A stretch of 64,000 nucleotides of DNA from Natrinema salsiterrestre (GTDB lineage Archaea; Halobacteriota; Halobacteria; Halobacteriales; Natrialbaceae). Numbering within the stretch: position 1 is the stretch's first letter; every line of letters begins with the position of its first letter. The notes below the pieces were generated by a model that worked only from the letters and a program-made list of their open reading frames with translations, made no database searches and was not told where the DNA came from. The translations under genes and the position numbers were made by a program. Positions 46,360 to 55,071 of this stretch are shown one piece after another. The DNA lies in NCBI RefSeq assembly GCF_029502005.1, contig NZ_JAMQOT010000003.1, positions 293,563-357,562 of the forward strand, written 5' to 3'.

Positions 46360-47484
46360 ATGAAAGCCATCGCAGTTACGCCCGGGGCGGGTGTCCCCGA
46401 AATCGTCGAGCGGCCCGTTCCCGAGCCGTCGGCGGGCGAGGCGCTCGTTCGGATCTGCCGCGTGGGCGTCGACGGAACCGATTACGAGGTCATCGAGGGA
46501 AGCCACGGCGGCGTTCCCGAGGGCGAAGAGCAGTTGATCCTCGGCCACGAGGCCGTCGGTATCGTTGAGGACGCGAACGGGACCGACCTCGAGGAGGGCC
46601 AGTACGTCGTGCCGACGGTTCGACGGCTGCCCGCCGGCGTCGAGCGCAACGAGTACTTCGACAACGGTGAGCCGGATATGGCACCCGAGGGCGAGTACGT
46701 CGAACGCGGTATCGTCGGGGCCCACGGCTTCATGGCGGAGTACGTCACGAGCCCGGCCGACTGTCTCGTTCCGATCTCGGCGGATCTGGCCCCGCTGGGC
46801 TTCCTCGTCGAACCGATCAGTATCACCGAGAAAGCACTCGAGCACGCTCGCGCGACCCGCTCGGCGTTCGACTGGGAGGCCGAATCCGCGATCGTCCTCG
46901 GCAACGGCTCCCTGGGGCTGTTGACCGTCGCGATGTTCACCGAAACGCTGGAGTACGATCGGGTGTACTGTCTGGGCCGCCGGGATCGGCCCGATCCCTC
47001 CATCGACATCATCGAGCGACTCGGTGCGACCTACATCGACTCCCGGGAGACGCCGGTTCCCGAGATACCGACCGCCTACGAGGAGATGGACGTCGTCTAC
47101 GAAGCGACGGGGTACGCGAAACACGCCTTCGAGTCGATCGAGGCGCTCGCACCCAACGGCGTCGCCGCCCTGCTCGGCGTCCCCGAGGACTGGGAGTTCG
47201 ACGTCGACGGCGGCCGTCTCCACCGCGAACTCGTCCTCCACAACAAGGCTCTCGTCGGCAGCGTCAATTCGAACCGCAGGCACTTCGAGCGAGCGATCGA
47301 CAAGCTCTCCGCGCTTCCCGAGTGGGCGCTCGAGGACCTCGTCAGCGGCGTCTACGGCCTCGAAGCGTTCGACCGAGCGTTCCCCGAAGCGACCGCGTCG
47401 GTCGCCGCGGGCGGACACGGGTCGGCAACCCCTGCGGATGACGACACGACTATAAAAACGGCGGTCGAATTCGAAGGCATATGA
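46360..47484 (+). CDS. gdh: Glucose 1-dehydrogenase (zinc, MDR family)
   Basis: A 374-residue medium-chain dehydrogenase oxidising glucose to gluconolactone, the entry to the semi-phosphorylative Entner-Doudoroff pathway of haloarchaea. The zinc site uses Asp in GVDGTDYEV and His-Glu in LGHEAVGIVED, the haloarchaeal GDH variation where Cys is replaced by Asp. VLGNGSLGLLTVAMF is the nucleotide-binding loop. The Gly/Ser-rich C-terminal tail is slightly longer than in Haloferax GDH. Its stop overlaps the gfcR start by four bases. Confidence 0.92.
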   Translation: MKAIAVTPGAGVPEIVERPVPEPSAGEALVRICRVGVDGTDYEVIEGSHGGVPEGEEQLILGHEAVGIVEDANGTDLEEGQYVVPTVRRLPAGVERNEYFDNGEPDMAPEGEYVERGIVGAHGFMAEYVTSPADCLVPISADLAPLGFLVEPISITEKALEHARATRSAFDWEAESAIVLGNGSLGLLTVAMFTETLEYDRVYCLGRRDRPDPSIDIIERLGATYIDSRETPVPEIPTAYEEMDVVYEATGYAKHAFESIEALAPNGVAALLGVPEDWEFDVDGGRLHRELVLHNKALVGSVNSNRRHFERAIDKLSALPEWALEDLVSGVYGLEAFDRAFPEATASVAAGGHGSATPADDDTTIKTAVEFEGI

Positions 47485-48134
47485 AAAACGTCGACGACCT
47501 CATCGAGAGCGCGGCCGAGCTCGCCTCCCGCGGCCTCTCGAAGGGCGAAATCGCGGACGAATTGAACGTCTCTCGAGAGACGGCGAGCTGGCTCGTCGAA
47601 CGGAGCAGCACGAGCCCCCAGCAGACCGATCAGAGCCCCCCGAAGCCGGACGACGGCGGGGGCGGTCCGCAGGACATCCACGTCGACTGGTCCGCCATCG
47701 GCCGGGACAGCAAGCGGATGAGCGCCATCGCCGAGGCGATGGCCGACATGCTCGCCAAACACGGCGAGGACGTCGACCTGACGATCGGCATCGAGAAGGC
47801 CGGCGGCCCCATCGCGACCCTCGTCGCGAGCGAACTCGAGACCGATCTCGGGACCTACACCCCCGCGAAACACCAGTGGGAGGAAGGCGATATCGAGGAA
47901 CTCGGCGGTACCTTCTCCCGGAACTTCGCCAGCATCCGCGATCGCGAGTGTTACATCGTCGACGACACCATCACCAGCGGTACCACCATGCGCGAGACGA
48001 TCGAGGCGATCCGCGCCGAAGGCGGCAAACCGCTCGCCTGCATCGTCCTCGCGGACAAACAGGGCCTCGAGGAGCTCGAGGGCGTCCCCGTCTACTCGCT
48101 GTTGCAGGTCATCAGCGTCGGCAAAGACGAATAG
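47481..48134 (+). CDS. gfcR: GfcR: HTH-phosphoribosyltransferase-like sugar catabolism regulator
   Basis: A 217-residue protein with an N-terminal helix-turn-helix (GLSKGEIADELNVSRETASW, residues about 18-37), a Pro/Gly/Gln-rich linker, and a PyrE-type phosphoribosyltransferase domain with the PRPP loop YIVDDTITSGTTMRET. It was long annotated as pyrE-like, but in Haloferax the homologue GfcR activates glucose/galactose catabolic genes rather than making orotidylate. The ATGA overlap with gdh shows co-translation and supports the regulator assignment. Confidence 0.87.
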   Translation: MKNVDDLIESAAELASRGLSKGEIADELNVSRETASWLVERSSTSPQQTDQSPPKPDDGGGGPQDIHVDWSAIGRDSKRMSAIAEAMADMLAKHGEDVDLTIGIEKAGGPIATLVASELETDLGTYTPAKHQWEEGDIEELGGTFSRNFASIRDRECYIVDDTITSGTTMRETIEAIRAEGGKPLACIVLADKQGLEELEGVPVYSLLQVISVGKDE

Positions 48135-48207
48135 CGACGTTTTCCGACGGCGGCTCCCCGTACGAACGCTGCCGGTCGGCCGATTTACCTGAATTGAGGC
48201 GAGAATG

Positions 48208-48250
48208 CCCCTTCCTCAAGGAGCGAGTATTGCGAGCGAGTAGGGAGGGG
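48208..48250. repeat. Left-end hairpin of the TnpB element
   Basis: CCCCTTCCT (48208-48216) pairs with AGGGAGGGG (48242-48250), with an inner GCGAG-rich arm. The order CCCC-CCTCAA-GAGTAGGG-GGGG is repeated in the right-end hairpin at 49526-49569, as expected if one TnpA recognises both ends. Alternatively it is a lone right end left by a second, related element. Confidence 0.55.
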
Positions 48251-48311
48251 ATGAATCGCCCCACGACAGTACAAGCCATTAAGTGAACACAGCTCTACTC
48301 AAGGAACAGCG

Positions 48312-49562
48312 ATGGAGTACAGTCACCGCTATTCTGCATATCCGACACAACAGGTAGCGGCAGCACTGGACTCTCACATCGACATTCATCGCCAAGCGTA
48401 CAACTACACTCTCTACGAATACGAGAACGTGGACGTCGACGACATCGGTTCCGCGTACAAACATCACTACCGACTCACCGACTGGAAAGACGAATATCCC
48501 ATCTTCTCGGAAGTTAACTCCAAAGCACTGCAACGAACCGTCACTCGGTTCTACCAGAACCTCAACGGACTCTCTGAGCAGAAGCAAAACGGACGCGAGG
48601 TCGGGAAGCTCAAATGGAAGTCACCAACGGAGTTCCAGAGTATGACGTATTCGCAGTCTGGCTTCGAACTCAAAAACACGAGTGGCCGACGCGCGACGCT
48701 CTGGCTCTCTAAAATCGGCGACATCCCGATCCGCTACCACCGTGAAATCCCCGACGAAGCCGACATCAAAGAAGTCACCATCAAGAAGGAGACAACTGGC
48801 GACTGGTTCGTCTCCTTCGGGCTGGAAACCGACGAGGCCGACCTGACCGAGAAACCCGACGTGAACTCGCTCAATACGAGCAATAGCGTGGGTCTTGACC
48901 TTGGTATCCTCGACTACATTCACACCTCAGACGGTACAACTGTGGATTGGCTCGACCTCGAAGACGAGTACGACCGACTCCGCCACGAGCAACGCAAGCT
49001 CTCGCGGAAAGAGTACAGGTCGAACAACTACGAGAAGCAACGCCGAGAAGTGGCGACGGCCAAGCGACACATCCGTCGAAAGGTGCTGGACTACCAGCAC
49101 AAACTCACGACGTGGCTCGTCCGCGAGTACGATGCTGTGTTCGTCGAGGACTTGGACGTGAAGGGGATGTTGGAGCAGTCACAGAACGCTCGAAACAAAC
49201 AGGACGCCGCATGGCGTCAGTTCATCACGCTCCTCGAATACAAGGCAGACTTGTACGGCTGTCACGTCGTTCAGGTGGACGCAGCAGGGACGACGAAGGA
49301 GTGCGCGAAGTGTAATGTGGAGACGGCGAAACCCATCTGGGTTCGAGAACACTCGTGTCCGTCGTGTGGGTTCGAGTGCGATCGGGACGCGAACGCGGCG
49401 ATGAACGTTCTCAAGCGCGGCTTTTCTGAACTAGGGCTGGGATGGCCCGAAGACACGCCTGTGGAGACTGCGCTCCCTACGGACACCCATTCGGTGTCTG
49501 CAAAGCGCGTCATCGAAACAGGAAGCCCCACCCTCAACGAAGCCGCACCAGCGGCTGAGTAG
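48312..49562 (+). CDS. tnpB: TnpB, RNA-guided DNA endonuclease of IS200/IS605 group
   Basis: A 416-residue intact TnpB. The split RuvC nuclease has Asp196 in VGLDLGILDYI, Glu279 in VFVEDLDVKG and the third acid Asp359 in CDRDANAAMNV. The zinc ribbon before it is CAKC...CPSC. The N-terminal wedge/REC region starts YSHRYSAYPTQQVAAALD. In characterised relatives, TnpB cuts DNA guided by an RNA made from the element's right end and so maintains the element. All catalytic residues are present, so it should be active. Confidence 0.93.
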   Translation: MEYSHRYSAYPTQQVAAALDSHIDIHRQAYNYTLYEYENVDVDDIGSAYKHHYRLTDWKDEYPIFSEVNSKALQRTVTRFYQNLNGLSEQKQNGREVGKLKWKSPTEFQSMTYSQSGFELKNTSGRRATLWLSKIGDIPIRYHREIPDEADIKEVTIKKETTGDWFVSFGLETDEADLTEKPDVNSLNTSNSVGLDLGILDYIHTSDGTTVDWLDLEDEYDRLRHEQRKLSRKEYRSNNYEKQRREVATAKRHIRRKVLDYQHKLTTWLVREYDAVFVEDLDVKGMLEQSQNARNKQDAAWRQFITLLEYKADLYGCHVVQVDAAGTTKECAKCNVETAKPIWVREHSCPSCGFECDRDANAAMNVLKRGFSELGLGWPEDTPVETALPTDTHSVSAKRVIETGSPTLNEAAPAAE

Positions 49563-49577
49563 GGTGGGGTAGTTCAC
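49470..49577 (+). ncRNA. Candidate omega (right-end) RNA scaffold of TnpB
   Basis: The 3' end of tnpB runs into a hairpin where CCCCACCCT (49526-49534) pairs with AGGGTGGGG (49561-49569), with an inner AGCCGC/GCGGCT stem (49541-49546, 49551-49556). TAGTTCAC follows. In characterised systems the guide lies directly after such a structure; here that would be TCGAGGCCGTTCTCTCACCG at 49578-49597. The 5' limit of the RNA is not visible. Confidence 0.45.
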
Positions 49578-49701
49578 TCGAGGCCGTTCTCTCACCGCTC
49601 GAACGCCCAGTACCTGACTCCGGGGCCGTCCGAGAGCACGGTCGGTGTCGGTTCGGTATCTCGATGCGATAAAAAACGAGTCTGAAACGGCGCGGCGACG
49701 G

Positions 49702-50664
49702 TTAGCCGTGAATGCCCATCGCTTCGATCTGTTCCTGGTAGCGGTTCCGGATCGTCACTTCGGTCACCTGCGCGACGTCGGCGACTTCGCGCTGGGTCTT
49801 CTTCTCGTTGCAGAGCAGGGACGCAGCGTAGATCGCGGCCGCGGCGTACCCGGTCGGCGACTTCCCGGAGAGCAACCCTTCCTCGGCCGTCTTCTCGATG
49901 ATCTCGTTGGCCTTGGTCTGGACCTCTTCGGACAGTTCGAGTTCGGAACAGAAGCGGGGGACGTACTTTTTCGGGTCGACGGGACGCATCTCGAGGCCGA
50001 GTTCCTGCGAGATGTATCGATACGTGCGACCGATCTCTTTGCGTTCGACGCGGGAGACTTCCGAGATTTCCTCGAGGCTTCGCGGGATTCCTTCCTTTCG
50101 ACAGGCAGCGTACAGTGCGGACGTCGCGACGCCTTCGATCGAGCGGCCGCGGATGAGGTCTTCCTTGAGCGCGCGCCGGTAAATGACCGACGCGACCTCG
50201 CGGACCGAACGTGGGACACCGAGTGCAGAGGCCATCCGGTCGATCTCGCTGAGCGCGAACTGGAGATTACGCTCGCCGGCGTCTTTCGTGCGGATGCGTT
50301 CCTGCCACTTGCGCAGCCGGTGCATCTGGCTGCGCTTCTTCGAAGAAATCGAGCGTCCGTAGGCGTCTTTGTCCTTCCAGTCGATCGTCGTCGTCAGTCC
50401 CTTGTCGTGCATCGTCTGGGTCGTCGGCGCGCCGACGCGGGACTTCTCCTGTCGTTCCTGGTGGTTGAACGCCCGCCACTCCGGGCCAGGATCGATCTGT
50501 TCTTCCTCCACGACGAGCCCACAGTCTTCACAGATGAGCTCACCCCGGTCGGAGTCCTTAACGAGATTATCCGATTCACACTCGGGGCAGGCACGTACCC
50601 CCTCCTGATCCTCGGTCTCGTCCGTCTCGCGCGTTCGCTCCCGCTGGCGGGTGGACCGTGTCAT
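49702..50664 (-). CDS. tfb: Transcription initiation factor TFB
   Basis: A 320-residue TFIIB homologue that recruits RNA polymerase to TBP-bound promoters. The zinc ribbon uses Cys26, Cys29, Cys45 and Cys48. The B-reader region follows with [17 protein letters not shown], then two cyclin-like repeats with the characteristic [20 protein letters not shown] and [20 protein letters not shown]. The helix-turn-helix that reads the BRE is near the C-terminus. Haloarchaea encode several TFBs; which one this is cannot be said. Confidence 0.95.
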   Translation of the reverse strand: MTRSTRQRERTRETDETEDQEGVRACPECESDNLVKDSDRGELICEDCGLVVEEEQIDPGPEWRAFNHQERQEKSRVGAPTTQTMHDKGLTTTIDWKDKDAYGRSISSKKRSQMHRLRKWQERIRTKDAGERNLQFALSEIDRMASALGVPRSVREVASVIYRRALKEDLIRGRSIEGVATSALYAACRKEGIPRSLEEISEVSRVERKEIGRTYRYISQELGLEMRPVDPKKYVPRFCSELELSEEVQTKANEIIEKTAEEGLLSGKSPTGYAAAAIYAASLLCNEKKTQREVADVAQVTEVTIRNRYQEQIEAMGIHG

Positions 50665-50690
50665 CGCACTTTTATAGTAGTCTCACCATA

Positions 50691-50703
50691 GTATATAAAT
50701 ATT
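50691..50703 (-). promoter_or_regulatory. TATA box of tfb
   Basis: On the minus strand AATATTTATATAC lies 27-39 bases upstream of the tfb ATG at 50664, an unusually strong AT-rich promoter. A second AT patch (CTATAAAAG, about 50670-50678) lies at the expected transcript start. Confidence 0.6.
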
Positions 50704-50826
50704 GGGTAGGTGTTTTGGAGAACTGCAACGGAACTCCCGAAAACAGCCGGTAGGCGGTTTGAAAGTGGAAGTTTACGATTCGGAATCGGAAGGATTTTAT
50801 CCGGGACTGGCCGATCACCGAGACGA

Positions 50827-51420
50827 ATGCCGGTTATCGAGTGCGACGTCGAGGCGGCTCGCGAACGACTCGAGGAGGCGGGTGTCGCCGTCGACTCCGG
50901 AAACACGGACCACGAACGCTGGCGGGCGAGCCGCGGCGGCGCGAGCGCGGTCGCCTACGACGACAAGGTCGTGATTCAGGGATCGGATCCCCGCGACATC
51001 GAGGCGTTGCTCCGGGAGGGAGGCGGCCGCGCCCACGTCTACTTCGACGGGGGCTCCCGCGGAAACCCCGGTCCGGCCGCGATCGGCTGGGTGGTCGTCA
51101 CGGGCGACGGGATCGTCGCCGAAGGCGGCGAGACGATCGGCACGGCGACGAACAATCAGGCCGAGTACGAGGCGCTCATCACGGCGCTCGAGGCCGCTCG
51201 CGACTACGACTACGACGAAGTCCACGCCCGCGGCGACTCCGAACTCATCGTCAAACAGGTCCGCGGCGAGTACGACACCAACAATCCCGAACTCCGCGAG
51301 AAGCGCGTGACCGTCCGCGAGCTCCTGCGGGCCTTCGACGAGTGGACGCTCGAGCACGTGCCCCGCGAGGCGAACGAGCGCGCGGACGAGCTGGTCAACG
51401 AGGCGCTGGACCAGGCCTAG
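50827..51420 (+). CDS. rnhA: Ribonuclease HI
   Basis: A 197-residue RNase HI removing RNA from RNA-DNA hybrids. The four catalytic acids are all present: Asp74 (YFDGGSRGNPG), Glu113 (NNQAEYEAL), Asp137 (RGDSELIVKQ) and Asp187 (NERADELVN). Residues 1-65 form an N-terminal extra domain found in haloarchaeal RNase HI, with the segment VVIQGSDPRDIEALL. ATG 50827 was chosen; the frame is open upstream but unlike the family. It is followed by its usual neighbour at 51496. Confidence 0.94.
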   Translation: MPVIECDVEAARERLEEAGVAVDSGNTDHERWRASRGGASAVAYDDKVVIQGSDPRDIEALLREGGGRAHVYFDGGSRGNPGPAAIGWVVVTGDGIVAEGGETIGTATNNQAEYEALITALEAARDYDYDEVHARGDSELIVKQVRGEYDTNNPELREKRVTVRELLRAFDEWTLEHVPREANERADELVNEALDQA

Positions 51421-51495
51421 TACCGACCTGAACGGGAACCGACCGCCGAGACCGGATCGGCAAGGGCAAAACCGTTCGAACACGTACGATCGTCC

Positions 51496-52128
51496 ATGAC
51501 CGATCAGAACGCGATCGACGCCGAGGCCGAGGCCGACGCCGGAGACGGTGCCGAGGCCGAGACCGACGACACGGAACTCCCCAGAGACGTCGTCGACGAA
51601 ATCGAACGCCTCACTCGGCTCGAGCGCTCCGCGGTCGACGACAACGAAATCGAGGCCTACGAGACCCGCCGCGACGAACTGCTCGACGAGCACGACTTCA
51701 CCGCTCGCATCCGCGACGAGGACGGCGACGACGTGCTCGTGCTCCACCCCGAAGAGTGGCACGAGGACGGCGTCATCCGGACCGACCGCATCGAAGACAT
51801 CGATCGCGCGGCCGAGATCTATCTCGAGGGGACCGAGGATCCGGACGACTGGGAAGCGGTCGACGAGCGGAATCGAGCACTCGTGGCGGACGTCAGGGAG
51901 GCCCACGGCGACGTCCACGGCGATAACGCGGCGCTGCTCGCCGACTTCGCGGGGAACCACTACGCGAAACCGATGGAGTCGCTGACGAGCGAGGAGCTAG
52001 CCGAGTTTCGCAGGGACTACGTCGTTCGGAACGCCTGGCCGTCGGAAAAACAACAGGAAGTTATCGCGGAGTCGGTTCGACTGGTCTTCGAGACGGCGGG
52101 AGAGCCGGTCCCGGAGAGCCAGTTCTAG
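51496..52128 (+). CDS. rnhA operon protein (conserved haloarchaeal)
   Basis: A 210-residue acidic protein with helical segments (VVDEIERLTRLERSAVDDNE, then IEAYETRRDELLDEH) and a LHPEEWHEDGVIRTDRIEDI block. It matches the uncharacterised protein annotated next to rnhA in haloarchaea, by recollection DUF7108. The first 25 residues are Ala/Asp/Glu-rich. It starts 75 bases after rnhA. Its 3' end overlaps the convergent PadR gene by four bases. Function unknown. Confidence 0.78.
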   Translation: MTDQNAIDAEAEADAGDGAEAETDDTELPRDVVDEIERLTRLERSAVDDNEIEAYETRRDELLDEHDFTARIRDEDGDDVLVLHPEEWHEDGVIRTDRIEDIDRAAEIYLEGTEDPDDWEAVDERNRALVADVREAHGDVHGDNAALLADFAGNHYAKPMESLTSEELAEFRRDYVVRNAWPSEKQQEVIAESVRLVFETAGEPVPESQF

Positions 52129-52484
52129 TAGCTGTTTTCGACGATCTCGGTGATTTCGTCGGCGCGGTCGTCGCCCGTGACGACCTTCGAGAGGGTCCAC
52201 TGGAGTCCGTCGAGGACGGCGTCGTAGCCGTCGTCGGTCAGCGAGTACTGGTTGGTTCGCTTGTCGAGTTCGCTCTTCTCGACCAGCCCCAGATCGACGA
52301 GCTCGTCGAGGTTGGGGTAGAGTCGGCCGTGGTTCACTTCGGTCCCGTAGTAGTCCTCGAGCTCCCGCTTGATCGCCAGTCCGTACATCGGCTCCTTGGC
52401 GAGGATGACGAGGATGTTGTTCTGGAACGCTGTGAGTTCGCGCGCAATACTTTCTTCGCCGGTGATTGATTGTGCCTCTGACAT
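52125..52484 (-). CDS. PadR family transcriptional regulator
   Basis: A 119-residue winged-helix protein: FQNNILVILAKEPMYGLAIKREL forms the recognition part, NHGRLYPNLDELVDLGLVEK the second helix and wing, and TNQYSLTDDGYDAVL the wing end. A short C-terminal helix dimerises it. It belongs to the haloarchaeal PadR group that includes the oxidative-stress regulator RosR, but orthology to RosR is not proven. A TATA-like CTTAAATAG lies 22-30 bases before the ATG. Confidence 0.85.
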   Translation of the reverse strand: MSEAQSITGEESIARELTAFQNNILVILAKEPMYGLAIKRELEDYYGTEVNHGRLYPNLDELVDLGLVEKSELDKRTNQYSLTDDGYDAVLDGLQWTLSKVVTGDDRADEITEIVENSY

Positions 52485-52503
52485 ACCTGTGTAAATGTCA
52501 CCA

Positions 52504-52514
52504 GACTATTTAAG
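52504..52514 (-). promoter_or_regulatory. TATA box of the padR gene
   Basis: On the minus strand CTTAAATAGTC lies 20-30 bases upstream of the ATG at 52484, consistent with a leaderless transcript. Confidence 0.5.
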
Positions 52515-52689
52515 ACTTGTCAACTATTCCTTCGTATCAGCCGGTTAGACAGCCCGAAACCGGCCCCAGCGCCGCCGGACACCGGTGTCTGTGCCCGATT
52601 CGTGTCTGTCGATTATCTGGCAACCGTCACGTAGATAGTGACACTCGATTACGAAAGTACTTTTTGATCGACCGTGGATTCTCCGGTAC

Positions 52690-53220
52690 ATGGTCAACCT
52701 CTGGGAAGACCTCGAAACTGGACCGAATCCGCCGGAAGAGATCTATGCCGTCGTGGAATGTCTCAAGGGCGAGCGAAACAAGTACGAGTACGACAAGGAC
52801 GTTCCGGGCGTCGTGCTGGACCGCGTCCTCCACAGCAACGTCCACTATCCGAGCGACTACGGGTTCATCCCGCAGTCGTACTACGACGACGAGGACCCCT
52901 TCGACGTGCTGGTCCTCGTCGAGGATCAGACGTTCCCCGGCTGCGTCATCGAAGCCCGTCCCGTCGCCCTGATGAAGATGGACGACGACGGCGAGCAGGA
53001 CGACAAGGTCATCGCCGTTCCGTCAGAGGACCCCCGCTACGATCACATCGAGGACCTCGACGACATCCCCCAACAGGAACTCGACGAGATCGACGAGTTC
53101 TTCGCGACCTACAAGAACCTCGAGGAGGGCAAGGAAGTCGAGACGCAGGGCTGGGAGGACAGGCAGGCCGCCTACGACGCGATCGAGCACGCCCAGGACC
53201 TCTACGACGAGAACTTCTAG
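52690..53220 (+). CDS. ppa: Inorganic pyrophosphatase (family I)
   Basis: A 176-residue soluble pyrophosphatase that drives biosynthesis by hydrolysing diphosphate. KYEYDKDVPGVVLDRVL, HYPSDYGFIPQSYYDDEDP and DPFDVLVLVED include the metal-binding aspartates of the active site, and KVIAVPSEDPRYDHI follows. The length is typical. It is a single gene, divergent from padR. Confidence 0.95.
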   Translation: MVNLWEDLETGPNPPEEIYAVVECLKGERNKYEYDKDVPGVVLDRVLHSNVHYPSDYGFIPQSYYDDEDPFDVLVLVEDQTFPGCVIEARPVALMKMDDDGEQDDKVIAVPSEDPRYDHIEDLDDIPQQELDEIDEFFATYKNLEEGKEVETQGWEDRQAAYDAIEHAQDLYDENF

Positions 53221-53356
53221 ACGCGCACCGCGACTCGGTGCGCTCCGTTCTGTCGCTATCGTCCGATCCGATTCCCGAGAGTTATCCGCGTCCCGTCGGC
53301 AGATGCGTTATGAGCATGGGTAATTTTATCCCCGAGAGCGCCGTAGTCGTTCCCGT

Positions 53357-53491
53357 ATGGCAGCATCCGATCACTCCCAGAAACCGTCATCCTCGGCCGA
53401 CGACGCGGCCGAATCAGCCGTCGGTATGGCCCACCCCACGGTCGTCCCGACCAACTTCGATCCCGACGAGTCGACCGGTCGCGTCGAATAG
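53357..53491 (+). CDS. Possible small protein (44 aa)
   Basis: ATG-to-TAG frame of 44 residues, MAASDHSQKPSSSADDAAES followed by AVGMAHPTVVPTNFDPDEST and GRVE. A TATA-like GGTAATTTTATCC (about 53319-53331) lies 26-38 bases before the ATG, which is what makes the call plausible. The N-terminal half is low complexity; the ending looks like a short conserved motif. The rest of 53221-53681 holds no other gene that I can support. Confidence 0.4.
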   Translation: MAASDHSQKPSSSADDAAESAVGMAHPTVVPTNFDPDESTGRVE

Positions 53492-53681
53492 CCGATCGAC
53501 GGCTCCCGCCCGCACGTCCCGATCGTCGCCCGCCCTCTCTCCCGACGTCTGGCAGTCGCCGTAATTCGTCCCGGCGCTGGGCGGCCCGATAGACTGTCAA
53601 CGTCACGCACGGCGTGTCAGCGATTCGCAAAACACTGTCTCGAAACGAACCTTCTTGTATGCGCTCGAACTACGTCCGTCC

Positions 53682-55025
53682 ATGGGTCTGTTCGACCGAT
53701 TACGGGGCGACGGCGATCCCCGGGTCGCGTTTATCGGGGTCGACGGCGTGCCGTATAGTCTCCTCTCGGAGAACGAGGAACTGTTTCCGAATTTCGCTGC
53801 GATCGCCGACGACGGGACCGCCGCGGAGATCTCGAGCATCGTCCCGCCGGAATCCAGCGCCTGCTGGCCGTCGCTGACGACCGGGATGAACCCCGGCGAG
53901 ACCGGCGTCTACGGCTTTCAGGATCGCGAAGTCGGTTCCTACGATACCTACGTCCCGATGGGCCGAGAGGTCCAGGCCGAACGAGTCTGGGACCGCGTCC
54001 AGGAGAACGGCCGGAAGGCGACGGTGATGAACGTCCCCGTCACCTTTCCGCCCCAGCGCAACGTCCAGCGAATGGTCTCGGGCTTCCTCTCGCCCGGACT
54101 GGACAAGGCGGCGTATCCCGACGACGTTCGCGACTACCTCGAGACGCTCGACTACCGGATCGACGTCAATCCGAAGCTCGGCCACCAGGATGACAAGTCC
54201 GAGTTCATCGAGGACGCACACGCGACGATCGACGCGCGGTTCGAGGCCTTCCAGCACTACATCGAGGAAGACGACTGGGACCTGTTCTTCGGCGTCTTCA
54301 TGACGACCGACCGGGTCAACCACTTCCTCTTCAGGGACTACGAGCGCGACGGCGAGAACAGGGAGGCGTTCGTCGAGTTCTACAAGAAGGTCGACGACTA
54401 CATCGGCCGACTCCGGGAATCGCTCCCGGACGACGTCACCATGATCGTCGCCTCCGACCACGGCTTCACCAGCCTCGACTACGAGGTCCACTTCAACGAG
54501 TGGCTCCGAGAGGAAGGGTGGCTCTCCTTCCGCACCGACGACCCCGAGGAACTGAACGATATCGCAGACGATACGACGGCCTACTCGTTCATCCCCGGTC
54601 GCTTCTACATCAACCTCGAGGGCCGCGAACCGCGCGGCTCCGTCCCCGAAGACGAGTACGACGCGGTCCGTGACGAACTCAAGGCCGACCTCGAGGCGCT
54701 CGAGGGACCCAACGGCAACTCCGTCGTCGAGCGCGTCGTCGAGAAAGAGGAGGCGTTCCGCGGCGACCACGACGACATCGCGCCGGATCTGGTCGCGATT
54801 CCGACCAACGGCTTCGACCTCAAATCCGGGTTCAAGGGCGACTCGGAGATCTTCGACACGGGGCCGCGAAACGGGATGCACAGCTTCGACGATACGTCGC
54901 TGTACATCGACCACGCCGACGCGACGATCGACGACGCCGACCTGTTCGACATCACGCCGACGATCCTCGACCTGATGGACGTCGAATACAGTCGCGGCGA
55001 CTTCGACGGTACGAGTCTGGTCTGA
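53682..55025 (+). CDS. Alkaline phosphatase superfamily phosphodiesterase
   Basis: A 447-residue type I phosphodiesterase/nucleotide pyrophosphatase-like protein. The metal-binding sites are FIGVDGVPYSLL (first Asp), SSACWPSLTTGMNPGETGVYG (nucleophile region), TTDRVNHFLF (Asp and His) and IVASDHGFTSLD (Asp-His), with MHSFDDTSLYI near the end. No signal peptide is seen, so it probably acts inside the cell. It resembles the archaeal nucleotide-pyrophosphatase group; substrate unknown. ATG 53682 (MGLFDRLRGDGD) fits better than upstream starts. Confidence 0.87.
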   Translation: MGLFDRLRGDGDPRVAFIGVDGVPYSLLSENEELFPNFAAIADDGTAAEISSIVPPESSACWPSLTTGMNPGETGVYGFQDREVGSYDTYVPMGREVQAERVWDRVQENGRKATVMNVPVTFPPQRNVQRMVSGFLSPGLDKAAYPDDVRDYLETLDYRIDVNPKLGHQDDKSEFIEDAHATIDARFEAFQHYIEEDDWDLFFGVFMTTDRVNHFLFRDYERDGENREAFVEFYKKVDDYIGRLRESLPDDVTMIVASDHGFTSLDYEVHFNEWLREEGWLSFRTDDPEELNDIADDTTAYSFIPGRFYINLEGREPRGSVPEDEYDAVRDELKADLEALEGPNGNSVVERVVEKEEAFRGDHDDIAPDLVAIPTNGFDLKSGFKGDSEIFDTGPRNGMHSFDDTSLYIDHADATIDDADLFDITPTILDLMDVEYSRGDFDGTSLV

Positions 55026-55071
55026 GCGGCGATCGATCTCGAGTCCCGGAAGCTATTCCTCTTCTGACAGC

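Larger units (their letters stand above)
48189..49577 (+). mobile_element. IS200/IS605-group element with tnpB only (IS1341 type)
   Basis: A single-gene element inserted between the gdh-gfcR operon and tfb. It holds a tnpB gene flanked by two related hairpins (48208-48250 and 49526-49569). No tnpA transposase is present, so it must move in trans or be immobile. Base composition is clearly less GC-rich than in the neighbours. The limits are inferred: the left end after TTTAC at 48184-48188, a candidate target motif, and the right end after TAGTTCAC at 49570-49577. No target duplication is expected for this family. Confidence 0.65.

Noticed and set aside
47481..48134. Orotate phosphoribosyltransferase (pyrE) call for gfcR
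   Set aside because: The N-terminal helix-turn-helix and the operon with gdh fit the GfcR regulator instead of the pyrimidine enzyme.
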